A DNA stretch of 64,000 nucleotides from Pseudovibrio zosterae (GTDB taxonomy: Bacteria > Pseudomonadota > Alphaproteobacteria > Rhizobiales > Stappiaceae), in NCBI RefSeq assembly GCF_033843645.1, contig NZ_JAWXVZ010000003.1, positions 186,001 to 250,000 of the forward strand, in the 5' to 3' direction. Position 1 is the first letter of the stretch. Each line of letters starts with the position of its first letter. The position numbers were made by a program, and so were the translations under genes. Shown here one piece after another: positions 26,143 to 34,691 of this stretch. The notes below the pieces were generated by a model, which worked only from the letters and a program-made list of their open reading frames with translations, did no database searches and was not told the DNA's origin.

Positions 26143-26320
26143 CGCTGGGAACTTCCTCGCAAGTGATGAAGATCACCCACGCCCTCCCCATGGGACAGAA
26201 GGCCGGCAAGGTGCGGGCAGGTGATCGCGTGAACGCGATACTCAAGTGCTAAGGAAGACGCGCTTTGCGGTAAGGCGTGAAACCTAATTTAAGAAGAACC
26301 TGCAAGTGCCCGGCGTAAAA

Positions 26321-26356
26321 AGAAAAAGGCCCCGCGTCCCAAGTGGGAGGCGGGGC
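26321..26356 (-). terminator. Intrinsic terminator of ccrM
   Basis: On the minus strand, GCCCCGC and GCGGGGC enclose an inner TCCC/GGGA stem and are followed by CTTTTTCTTTTT. It lies 31 bp after the ccrM stop. Confidence 0.9.
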
Positions 26357-26386
26357 AAGGCAATATGGCCATTATAAAGTTGTTAT

Positions 26387-27514
26387 CTAGCGCGGCATGT
26401 TTGAGCGGACGATGTCTCGTAGGGCGTCCACGGGTTCAAGCGAGGTGCCGCGCTTGATGTGCCAGAAAGTCCAGCCGTTGCAGGCTTGTTGGCCTTGAAC
26501 AAGAGCGCCAACCTTGTGGATCGAACCGGAGTGCTCACCGCAGATCAGCGAGCCATCGGCGCGAACCGTGGCCTTGTAACGGCCCCGGGCGTCAGTCAGT
26601 TCTGCCCCCGGTTTCAAAAGGCCGGTTTCCAGCAGGTTGCCGAACGGCACACGAGGCTGAGCCCGCTTGCCCCTGGTCATCTGCAGGAAGTCATCGTTTG
26701 CCGGGGTAACCCGGTCGATGCGTTCGGAAGCTGCCTTGATGTAGGCGTCTTCCCGTTCAATGCCGACGAAGTGGCGGCCGAGCTTCTTGGCAACTGCACC
26801 CGTGGTGCCGGTGCCGAAGAACGGGTCAAGGATCACATCGCCCTGGTTCGAAGTGGAGAGCAATACGCGATACAGGAGGCTCTCCGGCTTCTGGGTCGGA
26901 TGGACCTTGTCGCCGTTTTCGTCTTTCAGGCGTTCGTGACCCGTACAGAGCGGCAGAACCCAGTCTGAACGCATCTGGACGTCGTCGTTGAACGTCTTCA
27001 TGGCATCGTAGTTGAACGTTGGCTTGCTGTTCTGGTTGGGGGTCGCCCAAATCAGCGTCTCGTGTGCATTGGTGAACCGCTTGCCACGGAAGTTCGGCAT
27101 TGGGTTCGTCTTCAGCCACACGACATCGTTGTTGATCCAGTATCCCAGATCCTGCAGAACCGAGCCGACGCGGAAAATGTTGTGATAGGAGCCGATGACC
27201 CAGAGTGAGCCATTAGGCTTCAGAACACGTTTGACGGCGAGGAGCCAAGCCCGCGTAAAGGCGTCATACGCCTCGAAGCTAGCAAACTGGTCCCAATGAT
27301 CGTCACAGGCGTCCACCTTTGAATGGTCTGGCCGATGAAGATCTCCGCCAAGCTGAAGGTTGTATGGAGGATCAGCAAAGACAAGATCAACAGAGTGTGC
27401 TGGCAGCTTGTTAAGGGCCGCTACACAGTCCCCTTTGATGATGGTGTCGAGCCAATCCGGCTTTGATGAATGGTGGGGTGCCGCCATGGACACCCCGGTA
27501 CGCTGTACTCTCAT
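26387..27514 (-). CDS. ccrM: Cell-cycle GANTC adenine methyltransferase
   Basis: A 375-residue beta-class N6-adenine methyltransferase, the alphaproteobacterial CcrM, which methylates GANTC late in the cell cycle. The catalytic motif IV is FADPPYNLQLGGDLHRPDHS, the AdoMet motif I is DPFFGTGTTGAVAKKLG, and the C-terminal extension (about 275-375, GSIHKVGALVQGQQACNGW) is the CcrM-specific DNA-recognition domain. ATG 27512-27514 has TGAGGT about 10 bp upstream; ATG 27487 is an alternative start. It is normally essential or cell-cycle regulated in this class. A GATTC site lies 95 bp upstream of the start. Confidence 0.96.
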   Translation of the reverse strand: MRVQRTGVSMAAPHHSSKPDWLDTIIKGDCVAALNKLPAHSVDLVFADPPYNLQLGGDLHRPDHSKVDACDDHWDQFASFEAYDAFTRAWLLAVKRVLKPNGSLWVIGSYHNIFRVGSVLQDLGYWINNDVVWLKTNPMPNFRGKRFTNAHETLIWATPNQNSKPTFNYDAMKTFNDDVQMRSDWVLPLCTGHERLKDENGDKVHPTQKPESLLYRVLLSTSNQGDVILDPFFGTGTTGAVAKKLGRHFVGIEREDAYIKAASERIDRVTPANDDFLQMTRGKRAQPRVPFGNLLETGLLKPGAELTDARGRYKATVRADGSLICGEHSGSIHKVGALVQGQQACNGWTFWHIKRGTSLEPVDALRDIVRSNMPR

Positions 27515-28020
27515 TGCGACGCATTACCTCACGCAAATCTTGAGGCTTATGGTTACCGGATATGGTAAATCGGAGGTAAACGTCGAAATTCTTTTATTTT
27601 AATGGATTCAACGGTTTATTTAGACTTTCAAAGAAGCGCCATTAAGTTAAAGCCGGTTAACTATTAGCCTTGGGATACCTTGGGTCAAAAGTTTCTGATT
27701 GCTTAAGTGCGTCTCAACTCGCTTGCAAATTGCAGAGCTGATCGCCGCATATTTTTTTGTCCAAGGCGTGGAACTGGTAAATATAAACAGCCTGAAGAAG
27801 CGGGAAAAGCCAAATCAGTTAACCGGCAGCTGCTCGGGAAGGGGCAAATCACCCACTCGCCAGATCTTCAATAAGCTCAAGGAGGTGGTGATTTGTTTTG
27901 AGGTACCGGGCGAAGCAGGACATTTGTTTGTGCAAGAAACGGCAACGAACCATGATTGCATTGCGTGCGATGCTGCCCGCGGTTTTCGGCTTGCTCCGTG
28001 AACCAGATCAGAGCACCACA
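27515..28020. other. Long intergenic region upstream of ccrM
   Basis: About 500 bp between ccrM (its promoter side) and the terminator of the SAH-hydrolase-like gene. No convincing coding region is present. The ccrM-proximal part is AT-rich and holds one GANTC site (GATTC, 27605-27609) and TTAA half-sites around 27652-27662 (AGTTAAAGCCGGTTAAC), which resemble but do not exactly match the CtrA consensus TTAA-N7-TTAAC. The remainder shows nothing I can name. Confidence 0.5.
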
Positions 28021-28048
28021 AAAAAAGCCCCGCCATAAATGGCAGGGC
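28018..28048 (-). terminator. Intrinsic terminator of the SAH-hydrolase-like gene
   Basis: On the minus strand, GCCCTGCCAT, loop TT, ATGGCGGGGC (one G-T pair), then seven or more T. It starts about 45 bp after the stop codon. Confidence 0.9.
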
Positions 28049-28092
28049 CGTATTCTCCAGGGTTTGAAGCGCGTCTTGGCTTCAAGGGCCAA

Positions 28093-29208
28093 TTAGGCGT
28101 CCGGGCAGGCCCGCGACCACACAGAACGGGGCAACAGGTGCACACCATGTTCGGCCCTTTCACCTTCACCCAGAATATGGCCGATCCCTTCAGCCAGAAT
28201 GGCAAGGGTCAGGTCAAAGGCATTGAGGCTGTCGCCTTCGCCAGCCGTCAGGTTCGCCATGGCCCCACCTGCAAACAGATGCACATGTGCGCCAGAGGCG
28301 AGGCGGTATCGGGTGACAAACGGCACGGGCTCTTCTGAAGGGCAGCCGCCGAACGCGCTGAGGTCAATCTCATCGATCTTGTGACCGGAATTGAGAATGA
28401 AGCAGCCGTCTTTTAGCTTTGCAATCACGTCTCCGGGCAGCACGTGATGCGCGCCAGTCCCGGTGACAATGACATCGGCATGGGGCGCAAGTTCCTCAAC
28501 CGTGCCTGTTTGCCATCCGTCATATCGAGCCTGAAGCAGCCGGGCGGGATCGACTTCCGCAACCATCACGGTGCCACCATAGGCCCTTGCGCTTGCGGCC
28601 AGCCCTTGGCCAACCGTGCCGTAGCCAACCACCAGCACCCGCTTTTCGTGCAGGCTGACCAAGGTTGCGTTATAGAACGCATGCCATGTTGTCAGGCCCA
28701 CCATATGGCGGTTGTGCAAGCCTTCCTTCACTGGAACATCGTCCCAGTTGAAAATCGGCCAAGGCGGGAGCTTGCCCTGCAAACGGTTGATGCCAGAGCC
28801 AGTCGCCTCAAGGCCTGCTTTGATCTCAGGAAACGCGAGGCCGTTGGCGATCAGATAGTGGGTGTAGTCCGACCCCATTTCACTGAAGTGGGTTGGGCCC
28901 CAGTCAAGACCGCCTGCAATGGCCGACTGCCAGTCCGCATCGCTCATGCCTTCGCCCGCTTCAACCTGTGCTCCGGCCTTGCGCATGCCTTCCACCACAT
29001 CATCGCGTACCGTCGTCGGATTGCATGTGGTGATGTAAAGCTCTGCTCCTTTGCGGGCGAGCCCTTTCACAAGGGGGAGGGTCTTGATGTCCAAATGCAT
29101 GCTCATTGCAAGGCGGACACCGGCGAGGTCTGGCAATGCCTCAAGCGAACGGCGGGTGCGTGGCATGTGCTGCTCAACCCACTCGATGGGAAATCTGGAT
29201 TTTGGCAT
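28093..29208 (-). CDS. Divergent S-adenosylhomocysteine hydrolase-like protein
   Basis: A 371-residue protein of the adenosylhomocysteinase fold. The N-terminal substrate domain keeps MSMHLDIKT and TTCNPTTVRDD; the NAD-binding Rossmann segment is VLVVGYGTVGQGLAASARAYGG (in two parts: VLVVGYGTVG, then QGLAASARAYGG). It is about 95 residues shorter than usual alphaproteobacterial AhcY and lacks the C-terminal KPDHYRY-type tail. Residues around the catalytic Lys/Asp region read VPVKEGLHNRHMVGL in place of the canonical KFDNxYGxxxS block. It may act on another thioether nucleoside, or be non-catalytic. Confidence 0.75.
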   Translation of the reverse strand: MPKSRFPIEWVEQHMPRTRRSLEALPDLAGVRLAMSMHLDIKTLPLVKGLARKGAELYITTCNPTTVRDDVVEGMRKAGAQVEAGEGMSDADWQSAIAGGLDWGPTHFSEMGSDYTHYLIANGLAFPEIKAGLEATGSGINRLQGKLPPWPIFNWDDVPVKEGLHNRHMVGLTTWHAFYNATLVSLHEKRVLVVGYGTVGQGLAASARAYGGTVMVAEVDPARLLQARYDGWQTGTVEELAPHADVIVTGTGAHHVLPGDVIAKLKDGCFILNSGHKIDEIDLSAFGGCPSEEPVPFVTRYRLASGAHVHLFAGGAMANLTAGEGDSLNAFDLTLAILAEGIGHILGEGERAEHGVHLLPRSVWSRACPDA

Positions 29209-29441
29209 GATGGAATTTCAACGTTTGATTTGAAGGGGACAGCGCAGGATCTGACGCTCTACGTATTTTGGCGCAAAGTATTTGTCAGGAGGGCGTTTGT
29301 CCAGACGAGAAGCCCAGTTACTCCTCATGATATGCAGCATTCAGCCTTTATGGATCAACATGGTACGCTCTCTGCGGTCCGAAGCGCTTGCGGTAGGCTG
29401 CCGGACTGGTGCCAGTTTGCTGCAGTCGAAACTGGTGAGAT

Positions 29442-30422
29442 CTAAACCGGTGTGTAGGACTGGCCATGCGGCCCTGTCCAAGCCTTGGGCTTGCCGTTCT
29501 TGGAAAGCAGGAACAGACCGGGGGCAGGGGCATCCAGCCCATGAGCCTCATGGAAGGGATAAACCCGCGGGGATTCATTGCTGAGCCAAACGGCGTCAGA
29601 AGCCAGCATTGTCTCGGCAAAGGCCTGACGTTGCGCAGCATCCTGCACATAGTTCAAGACGGCGCTATGGAACACCACCAGCGTCGCGTCCGGTGGCACG
29701 GTTTCCATCAGGCCGTTCAGGTCTTTAGTAAGGTCGCCTTTGTGGAGTGGTGGCTTGATCTGCCGCGCGATCTCAATCGCGCCGTTCAACCGCTCCAGAC
29801 GCGCTGTCTGTTCTGGCCACACCAGTGTGCGTAGCCAGTTCGCTTCTTCAACGCTTCTCAGGTCTATGGGCGCAAGATCAAGGCCCGCGCGCCACGCCAC
29901 CTCCAGGTGTGCACAGGGCAGCTCATAGGCTTCTGGTGCCTCGCAATGAAGCATGACTGAGGGAACGCCAGACGCCTGCGGGTTTGGCGCGGCAAGTTTG
30001 CGGCCGCCAATCTCATAGTCATAGTAGTCCGGCAGCAGGCAAAGGCCTGCCGACGCCCCCACTTCAAGCAAGGCAAGGGGCTGCGGAAGCGCCAACAACT
30101 GTGGCAGCAGAACAGCACAACGGTTGGGCTCGTTGGTTTGTGTCATGCGTGCTGCCATCACAGCTCGAATGTCAGCGGATTGGGTTTGCAGCAGACGCGG
30201 CAGGTCATCGGCCTCTGGAACGGTGCCCGTAACAGCTCTGATGGCGGCAAACAGAAGGTTGGGTTGGCGCTTCTCAGGCGGCAGGTTCAGCAGAAACTGA
30301 TGAGCTTCAAAGCTCTCCGCGATCTTTAGGGCCCATGCCTCATAGGTTGGCGAATGCCCGTGAGCTTCTCGTGTGGCAAAGGCCCTGTAGCCTGTCGTGA
30401 TAGCTTCATCCAAAACCTGCAT
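29442..30422 (-). CDS. DUF2332 family protein
   Basis: A 326-residue conserved protein of the DUF2332 family (function unknown). Characteristic blocks are the central LLEVGASAGLCLLPDYYDYEIGG (shown here as LLEVGASAGLCLL, then PDYYDYEIGG) and TLVVFHSAVLNYV near the C-terminal third. The first block resembles a methyltransferase AdoMet-binding loop, so an AdoMet-dependent activity is possible. It lies 233 bp upstream of the SAH-hydrolase-like gene on the same strand; an AdoMet enzyme beside an SAH-fold protein would make sense but is unproved. Confidence 0.85.
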   Translation of the reverse strand: MQVLDEAITTGYRAFATREAHGHSPTYEAWALKIAESFEAHQFLLNLPPEKRQPNLLFAAIRAVTGTVPEADDLPRLLQTQSADIRAVMAARMTQTNEPNRCAVLLPQLLALPQPLALLEVGASAGLCLLPDYYDYEIGGRKLAAPNPQASGVPSVMLHCEAPEAYELPCAHLEVAWRAGLDLAPIDLRSVEEANWLRTLVWPEQTARLERLNGAIEIARQIKPPLHKGDLTKDLNGLMETVPPDATLVVFHSAVLNYVQDAAQRQAFAETMLASDAVWLSNESPRVYPFHEAHGLDAPAPGLFLLSKNGKPKAWTGPHGQSYTPV

Positions 30423-30679
30423 AAGTCCACCGCCGAAAGCTCAAATAAAGCTTAAGTCTAACAGGTAGACTACACCTGTAAATAGGCCCGGATGCATGCA
30501 GTGCGCCCTGTGATGTGCCAATTAGTGCTTTTTGATTGAAAAAGCTGACCTTAAAATCTCGGGATAGTTGTGAAAAATATCTCGTTGGCGGCAAAAATAT
30601 TCAAAACGCTAGGTAATTGTCTTGACGTTGTCATTGACCTAAGGCAGACATAGAGCGACACGAACTAGGAGAAAAAGAC

Positions 30680-32188
30680 GTGTCGACTATATCCGGTAGC
30701 GACGTTCAGATGGAAAACCGTTCCATCCTGATACCCGACCAAAAACCCTTCCGTAAATTTGAAGATGCCAAAGCCGCTGTCAGCTATCTCGTTGAGTTGT
30801 TTGACACCAGCACCGCTTTTCTGCGTGCCGAGTTTGAGCGCATCGCCAAAGGCTCCACCCCTGAAGGGCGTGTAAGAGCCTTCTATCCCGAGCTTCGCTT
30901 TGAACTGGCAAGCCACAGCCGTGCCGATGGGCGCCTGTCCTATGGCTTCGTTGCGGGGCCTGGTAAATACACAAGCACAATCACGCGGCCTGACTTGTTC
31001 CGTTCCTATCTGGAAGACCAGATCGAGCTATTGCTCAGGAACCACAATGCTCCGGTGGAAATTGGCTACAGCGATACGCCCATTCCACTGCACTTTGCGT
31101 TCTACGATGGGGCCCATGTAGAGGGCGCCTTCGCTGCAAATCCTGAGTTTACATTGCGCGATATCTTTGATGTGCCCGACCTTGCCGTCATGGATGATGC
31201 CATTGCAAACGGAACGTTTGATCCGGGCGAGGGGCCGCAACCGCTGGCGCCGTTCACGGCACCGCGCGTGGACTACAGCCTCCACCGCTTGCAGCACTAC
31301 ACGGCGACCGCGCCGAAGTATTTCCAGAATTTCGTGCTCTTCACAAACTATCAGTTCTACATTGATGGCTTTGCCCAGATGGCGCGTGAGCTGGTGAAGG
31401 ACCCCAACAGCGGATACAAGGCCTTTGTCGAGCCCGGCAATCTGGTCACCCGCTCCGGTGAGAGTGAGCCATCCTCCGGCGAACCTCTGGGGCGCTTGCC
31501 GCAAATGCCCGCCTATCACCTGGTGCGTGAAGACAACTCCGGCATCACAATGGTGAATATCGGTGTGGGGCCATCCAATGCCAAAACCATCACTGACCAC
31601 ATTGCCGTGCTGCGTCCGCATGCGTGGTTGATGCTTGGTCACTGCGCAGGGCTGCGCAACAGCCAGCAGCTCGGTGACTATGTGTTGGCCCACGGCTATG
31701 TGCGCGAGGACAAGGTACTGGATGCGGATCTGCCAACATGGGTGCCGATCCCGCCACTGGCAGAAGTGCAGGTAGCGCTGGAAGAAGCCGTTGAAAAGGT
31801 GACGGGTTACGAGGGCTTTGAGCTGAAAAGCGTCATGCGCACCGGTACCGTGGCCTCCATTGATAACCGCAACTGGGAACTGCGCGACCATCGCGAGCCG
31901 GTCCAGCGTTTTTCTCAGTCCCGCGCCATCGCTCTGGATATGGAGTCCGCCACCATTGCGGCCAACGGTTTCCGCTTCCGTGTTCCTTATGGCACGCTGC
32001 TGTGTGTCTCCGACAAACCTCTGCATGGCGAGTTGAAGCTGCCGGGCATGGCGACAGATTTCTACCGCCGTCAGGTTTCGCAGCATTTGGAAATCGGAAT
32101 CAAAACCATGGAAATCCTGCGGGAGATGCCGCTGGAGCGGTTGCATTCCCGCAAACTCCGCAGCTTTGCCGAGACTGCGTTCCAATAG
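30680..32188 (+). CDS. amn: AMP nucleosidase
   Basis: A 502-residue enzyme hydrolysing AMP to adenine and ribose 5-phosphate, controlling adenylate level. The N-terminal AMN domain (about 1-190) has FYPELRFELA and FAFYDGAHVEGAF; the C-terminal nucleoside-phosphorylase fold has VGPSNAKTITDHIAVLRPH, MLGHCAGLR, ALDMESATIAANGFRF and the DKPLHGELK loop. GTG 30680 follows AGGAGAAAAAGAC. A strong terminator closes it at 32218-32255, so it is monocistronic. Confidence 0.96.
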   Translation: MSTISGSDVQMENRSILIPDQKPFRKFEDAKAAVSYLVELFDTSTAFLRAEFERIAKGSTPEGRVRAFYPELRFELASHSRADGRLSYGFVAGPGKYTSTITRPDLFRSYLEDQIELLLRNHNAPVEIGYSDTPIPLHFAFYDGAHVEGAFAANPEFTLRDIFDVPDLAVMDDAIANGTFDPGEGPQPLAPFTAPRVDYSLHRLQHYTATAPKYFQNFVLFTNYQFYIDGFAQMARELVKDPNSGYKAFVEPGNLVTRSGESEPSSGEPLGRLPQMPAYHLVREDNSGITMVNIGVGPSNAKTITDHIAVLRPHAWLMLGHCAGLRNSQQLGDYVLAHGYVREDKVLDADLPTWVPIPPLAEVQVALEEAVEKVTGYEGFELKSVMRTGTVASIDNRNWELRDHREPVQRFSQSRAIALDMESATIAANGFRFRVPYGTLLCVSDKPLHGELKLPGMATDFYRRQVSQHLEIGIKTMEILREMPLERLHSRKLRSFAETAFQ

Positions 32189-32217
32189 GGCCGCAAATCT
32201 ACCAAAATTTTCAGGAG

Positions 32218-32255
32218 CCTCGCGGGAGTTCAGTTTCCCGCGAGGTTTGTTTTTT
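32218..32255 (+). terminator. Intrinsic terminator of amn
   Basis: CCTCGCGGGA, loop GTTCAGTT, TCCCGCGAGG, then TTTGTTTTTT. Canonical, 30 bp after the stop. Confidence 0.95.
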
Positions 32256-32351
32256 ATAGCTCAAGGCAGATCTTAGATCCGGCAAGCTTCAGGCGCGCAC
32301 CCAAAATCCGTGTGCTGCGTTGAAAGTCGCGCCGAAACTCGGGAGTCCGCC

Positions 32352-33446
32352 TTGAATCGTCGTAGGTTTCTGAAAACAGCTGGTGCAATGGTTGGCGCAG
32401 GCGCGGTTGCCGCGCCACTCGCAGCTCCTGCTCAGGTGATGAACCGCCGCCAGCTCAGCATGGTTACATGCTGGCCTCGTACCCTGCCGGGCTTTTCCGT
32501 CGCGGCCGGACGCATTGCCGAGCGCATCAATGCCGGCTCTGGTGGCCGGTTTGAGGTGAATGTCTATCCGGCAGGCGAACTGGTGCCAGCGTTTGAAGCC
32601 TTTGACGCCGTATCTTCCGGCGCGGCTGAGCTCTATCACGCCTCAGATGACTATTGGAACGGCAACCACAAGGCCTTCAGTTTCTTTGGTGGCGTGCCCG
32701 GCGGCATGACGCACACCGAATATCAGGCCTGGATCCACTGGGGTGGCGGGCAGGAGCTTTGGGACGAAGTTGCGGGCCAGTTCGACATCAAGCCGTTCAT
32801 GGCCGGTCACACCACCCACACGGTGGGCGGTTGGTTCAGCCGCGACATTGAGACCGTCAACGACCTGCGCGGGTTCAAGATGATGTTGCCGGGGTTGGCC
32901 GGTGAAGTGCTGCGCCGCTTGGGCGGCATGGCCATCACCATTCCGGCAAATGAAATTCGCACCGCCCTGAAGTCCGGCGGACTTGATGGGGCAGACTGGG
33001 CCGGACCGTGGGCAGCCATGGGGCTTGGCCTGCATGAAGTCACAAAATACTGCGCCTATCCCGGTTTCAACGGCAGTGGCATTGCTTGCTCCATGGGGGT
33101 GAACCTCAACTTCTGGCGTTCGCTGACACCGGAAGATCAGCTGCTGTTTGCCTCAGCTGCCCATGCTGAAAACGACCTGTTGGCCGCTGAGTTCACCTGG
33201 CAAAACGCCGTTGCACTTCAGTCCTTGCAGGAAGACAAGAAATTCCCCGTCCGCCCCTTGCCGCAGGAAGTTCAGGAAGCGTTCATGGACACCTGTGAAG
33301 ACGTGATGATGGGCTATGCCGGGCAGGATGGCCTCACGGAGCGTGTCTATCAAGGCTACAAGTCTGCTCAGGCGCGGCTGGTCAACTTGTCTCGCGTGGC
33401 GCAGGAGCCATTCAGTGCTTTGCGCAACAGCTCAACCGAAACATAG
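32352..33446 (+). CDS. TRAP transporter substrate-binding protein (DctP family), orphan
   Basis: A 364-residue periplasmic receptor. The chosen TTG 32352 gives MNRRRFLKTAGAMVGAGAVA, a twin-arginine signal, and has GGGAG 7 bp upstream. The mature part has the DctP-type blocks GGRFEVNVYPAGELVPA, YHASDDYWNGNHKAFSFFG, LRGFKMMLPGLAGEVLRRLG and LDGADWAGPWAAMGLGL; the last resembles the 2-oxo-acid/amino-acid binding TakP branch. No DctQ or DctM membrane gene lies nearby, so its permease must be elsewhere. The ligand is not predictable with confidence. Confidence 0.9.
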   Translation: MNRRRFLKTAGAMVGAGAVAAPLAAPAQVMNRRQLSMVTCWPRTLPGFSVAAGRIAERINAGSGGRFEVNVYPAGELVPAFEAFDAVSSGAAELYHASDDYWNGNHKAFSFFGGVPGGMTHTEYQAWIHWGGGQELWDEVAGQFDIKPFMAGHTTHTVGGWFSRDIETVNDLRGFKMMLPGLAGEVLRRLGGMAITIPANEIRTALKSGGLDGADWAGPWAAMGLGLHEVTKYCAYPGFNGSGIACSMGVNLNFWRSLTPEDQLLFASAAHAENDLLAAEFTWQNAVALQSLQEDKKFPVRPLPQEVQEAFMDTCEDVMMGYAGQDGLTERVYQGYKSAQARLVNLSRVAQEPFSALRNSSTET

Positions 33447-33482
33447 GAACCCTACCCCCAGGGCGACCGGACCGGAAGTGCA

Positions 33483-33524
33483 CCCCTTTGGCGATCAGGC
33501 CAAAGGGGTCCTGACGGCTTTTTT
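33483..33524 (+). terminator. Probable terminator of the TRAP gene, overlapping mutY 3' end
   Basis: CCCCTTTGGC, loop GATCAG, GCCAAAGGGG is a perfect 10-bp stem, with a T6 run 10 nt further on. The mutY stop codon (33495-33497) lies in the loop. The gap between stem and T-run makes efficiency uncertain. Confidence 0.55.
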
Positions 33525-34544
33525 CATGACAGTCGGCAAAGCTTCTCCATCAAGTTCTTCCTGAGTTGACCACCAGTAACCCTCAGGTATTTCCAAAGCT
33601 TCATTTACCTCGGCAAACCAGATTGCCAGCTCAAGATGAAAGTGCGTAAAAGTATGTTTAACTTGCGTGCTGGCACGTATCCATTCAAGGTTGAACGGCG
33701 CTAAACTTAAATCATCTTGTGACATATCTTCAGCCCAGATCGATGTAGGCGGTTCACTCATTCCGGCCAGCAGCCCCTTGTCCGGGCGGCGTCGCAAGAG
33801 GGTCGCACCATCCGCTCTCCTGACAATGAAGGCCATTCCCTTTCGTGTGGGCTTGACTTTCTTTGGTGCCTTGCGCGGAAGGGTCTCATGAATGCCTTGT
33901 TTGCGCCCTACACATACGTCAACCCACGGACAAATCGTGCATGCTGGCGATCGCGGAGTGCATACGGTAGCGCCCAGATCCATGACAGCCTGAGCGAAAT
34001 CTCCGGGCCGATCGTGTGGAGTAAGTGTCCCCATATGGGACTTAATCACATGTTTTGCACCAGGTAAGGGGTCAGTTATTGCATGGAGCCGGCTAATCAC
34101 ACGCTCCACATTGCCGTCAACGACAGCCGCGTGTTGGTTGAACGCAATTGCAGCAATCGCGGCAGAAGTGTAAGGTCCAATTCCCGGAAGTGCTTGTAAT
34201 TTATGCTCTTCTTCCGGAAAACGTCCGTTATACTCGCGCATTACTAGTTTTGCGCAGCGATGCAGGTTTCTCGCCCGGGAATAATATCCAAGACCTGCCC
34301 AAGCTTTCAACACATCTTCTTCTTCTGCCTCCGCAAGATTTTCTAGGTTGGGCCATTGAACTGTAAACTTTAAAAAGTAGTCTATGACTGTAGCAACGGT
34401 AGTCTGTTGCAACATGATTTCCGAAAGCCAAACGTGATAAGGGTTTGGTTTTGCACCGGAAAGATCCGCGTTTGGCGCAGTGCGCCATGGAAGGTTACGG
34501 AAATTTCTGTCATACCAGTAAAGTAGTGTTGTAGTTTCTTGCAT
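33495..34544 (-). CDS. mutY: A/G-specific adenine glycosylase
   Basis: A 349-residue base-excision repair enzyme removing adenine opposite 8-oxoguanine. The catalytic Glu is in SEIMLQQTTVATV; the helix-hairpin-helix is LQALPGIGPYTSAAI followed by VVDGNVERVI with the catalytic Asp; the 4Fe-4S loop is C-x6-C-x2-C-x5-C (CTPRSPACTICPWVDVC). The C-terminal 8-oxoG-recognition NUDIX-like domain spans about 230-345. Divergent from the DUF721 gene; the pair mutY-DUF721 next to dsbA and smc is common in Hyphomicrobiales. Confidence 0.96.
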   Translation of the reverse strand: MQETTTLLYWYDRNFRNLPWRTAPNADLSGAKPNPYHVWLSEIMLQQTTVATVIDYFLKFTVQWPNLENLAEAEEEDVLKAWAGLGYYSRARNLHRCAKLVMREYNGRFPEEEHKLQALPGIGPYTSAAIAAIAFNQHAAVVDGNVERVISRLHAITDPLPGAKHVIKSHMGTLTPHDRPGDFAQAVMDLGATVCTPRSPACTICPWVDVCVGRKQGIHETLPRKAPKKVKPTRKGMAFIVRRADGATLLRRRPDKGLLAGMSEPPTSIWAEDMSQDDLSLAPFNLEWIRASTQVKHTFTHFHLELAIWFAEVNEALEIPEGYWWSTQEELDGEALPTVMKKAVRTPLA

Positions 34545-34691
34545 GAGTTAGTCAGAGCTCTTGTAAGATTGCCCCCCAGATTATCAAGGAACCCTTGGTA
34601 ATTTGAGGTACCGCGAAAGTTAGGGCTCAATTAGAACTAATAGGAATAGCAGGACACATAAGTGCCTTATTTCCATGGCGTGGTTTAAATT

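Noticed and set aside
27699..28001. 100-codon open frame in the long gap upstream of ccrM
   Set aside because: It starts with TTG, has no ribosome site or ATG, and no recognisable protein pattern; coding is not supported.
28444..29445. 333-codon open frame on the plus strand
   Set aside because: Antisense to the SAH-hydrolase-like gene, which has family motifs, a good start and a terminator; the plus-strand frame has none.
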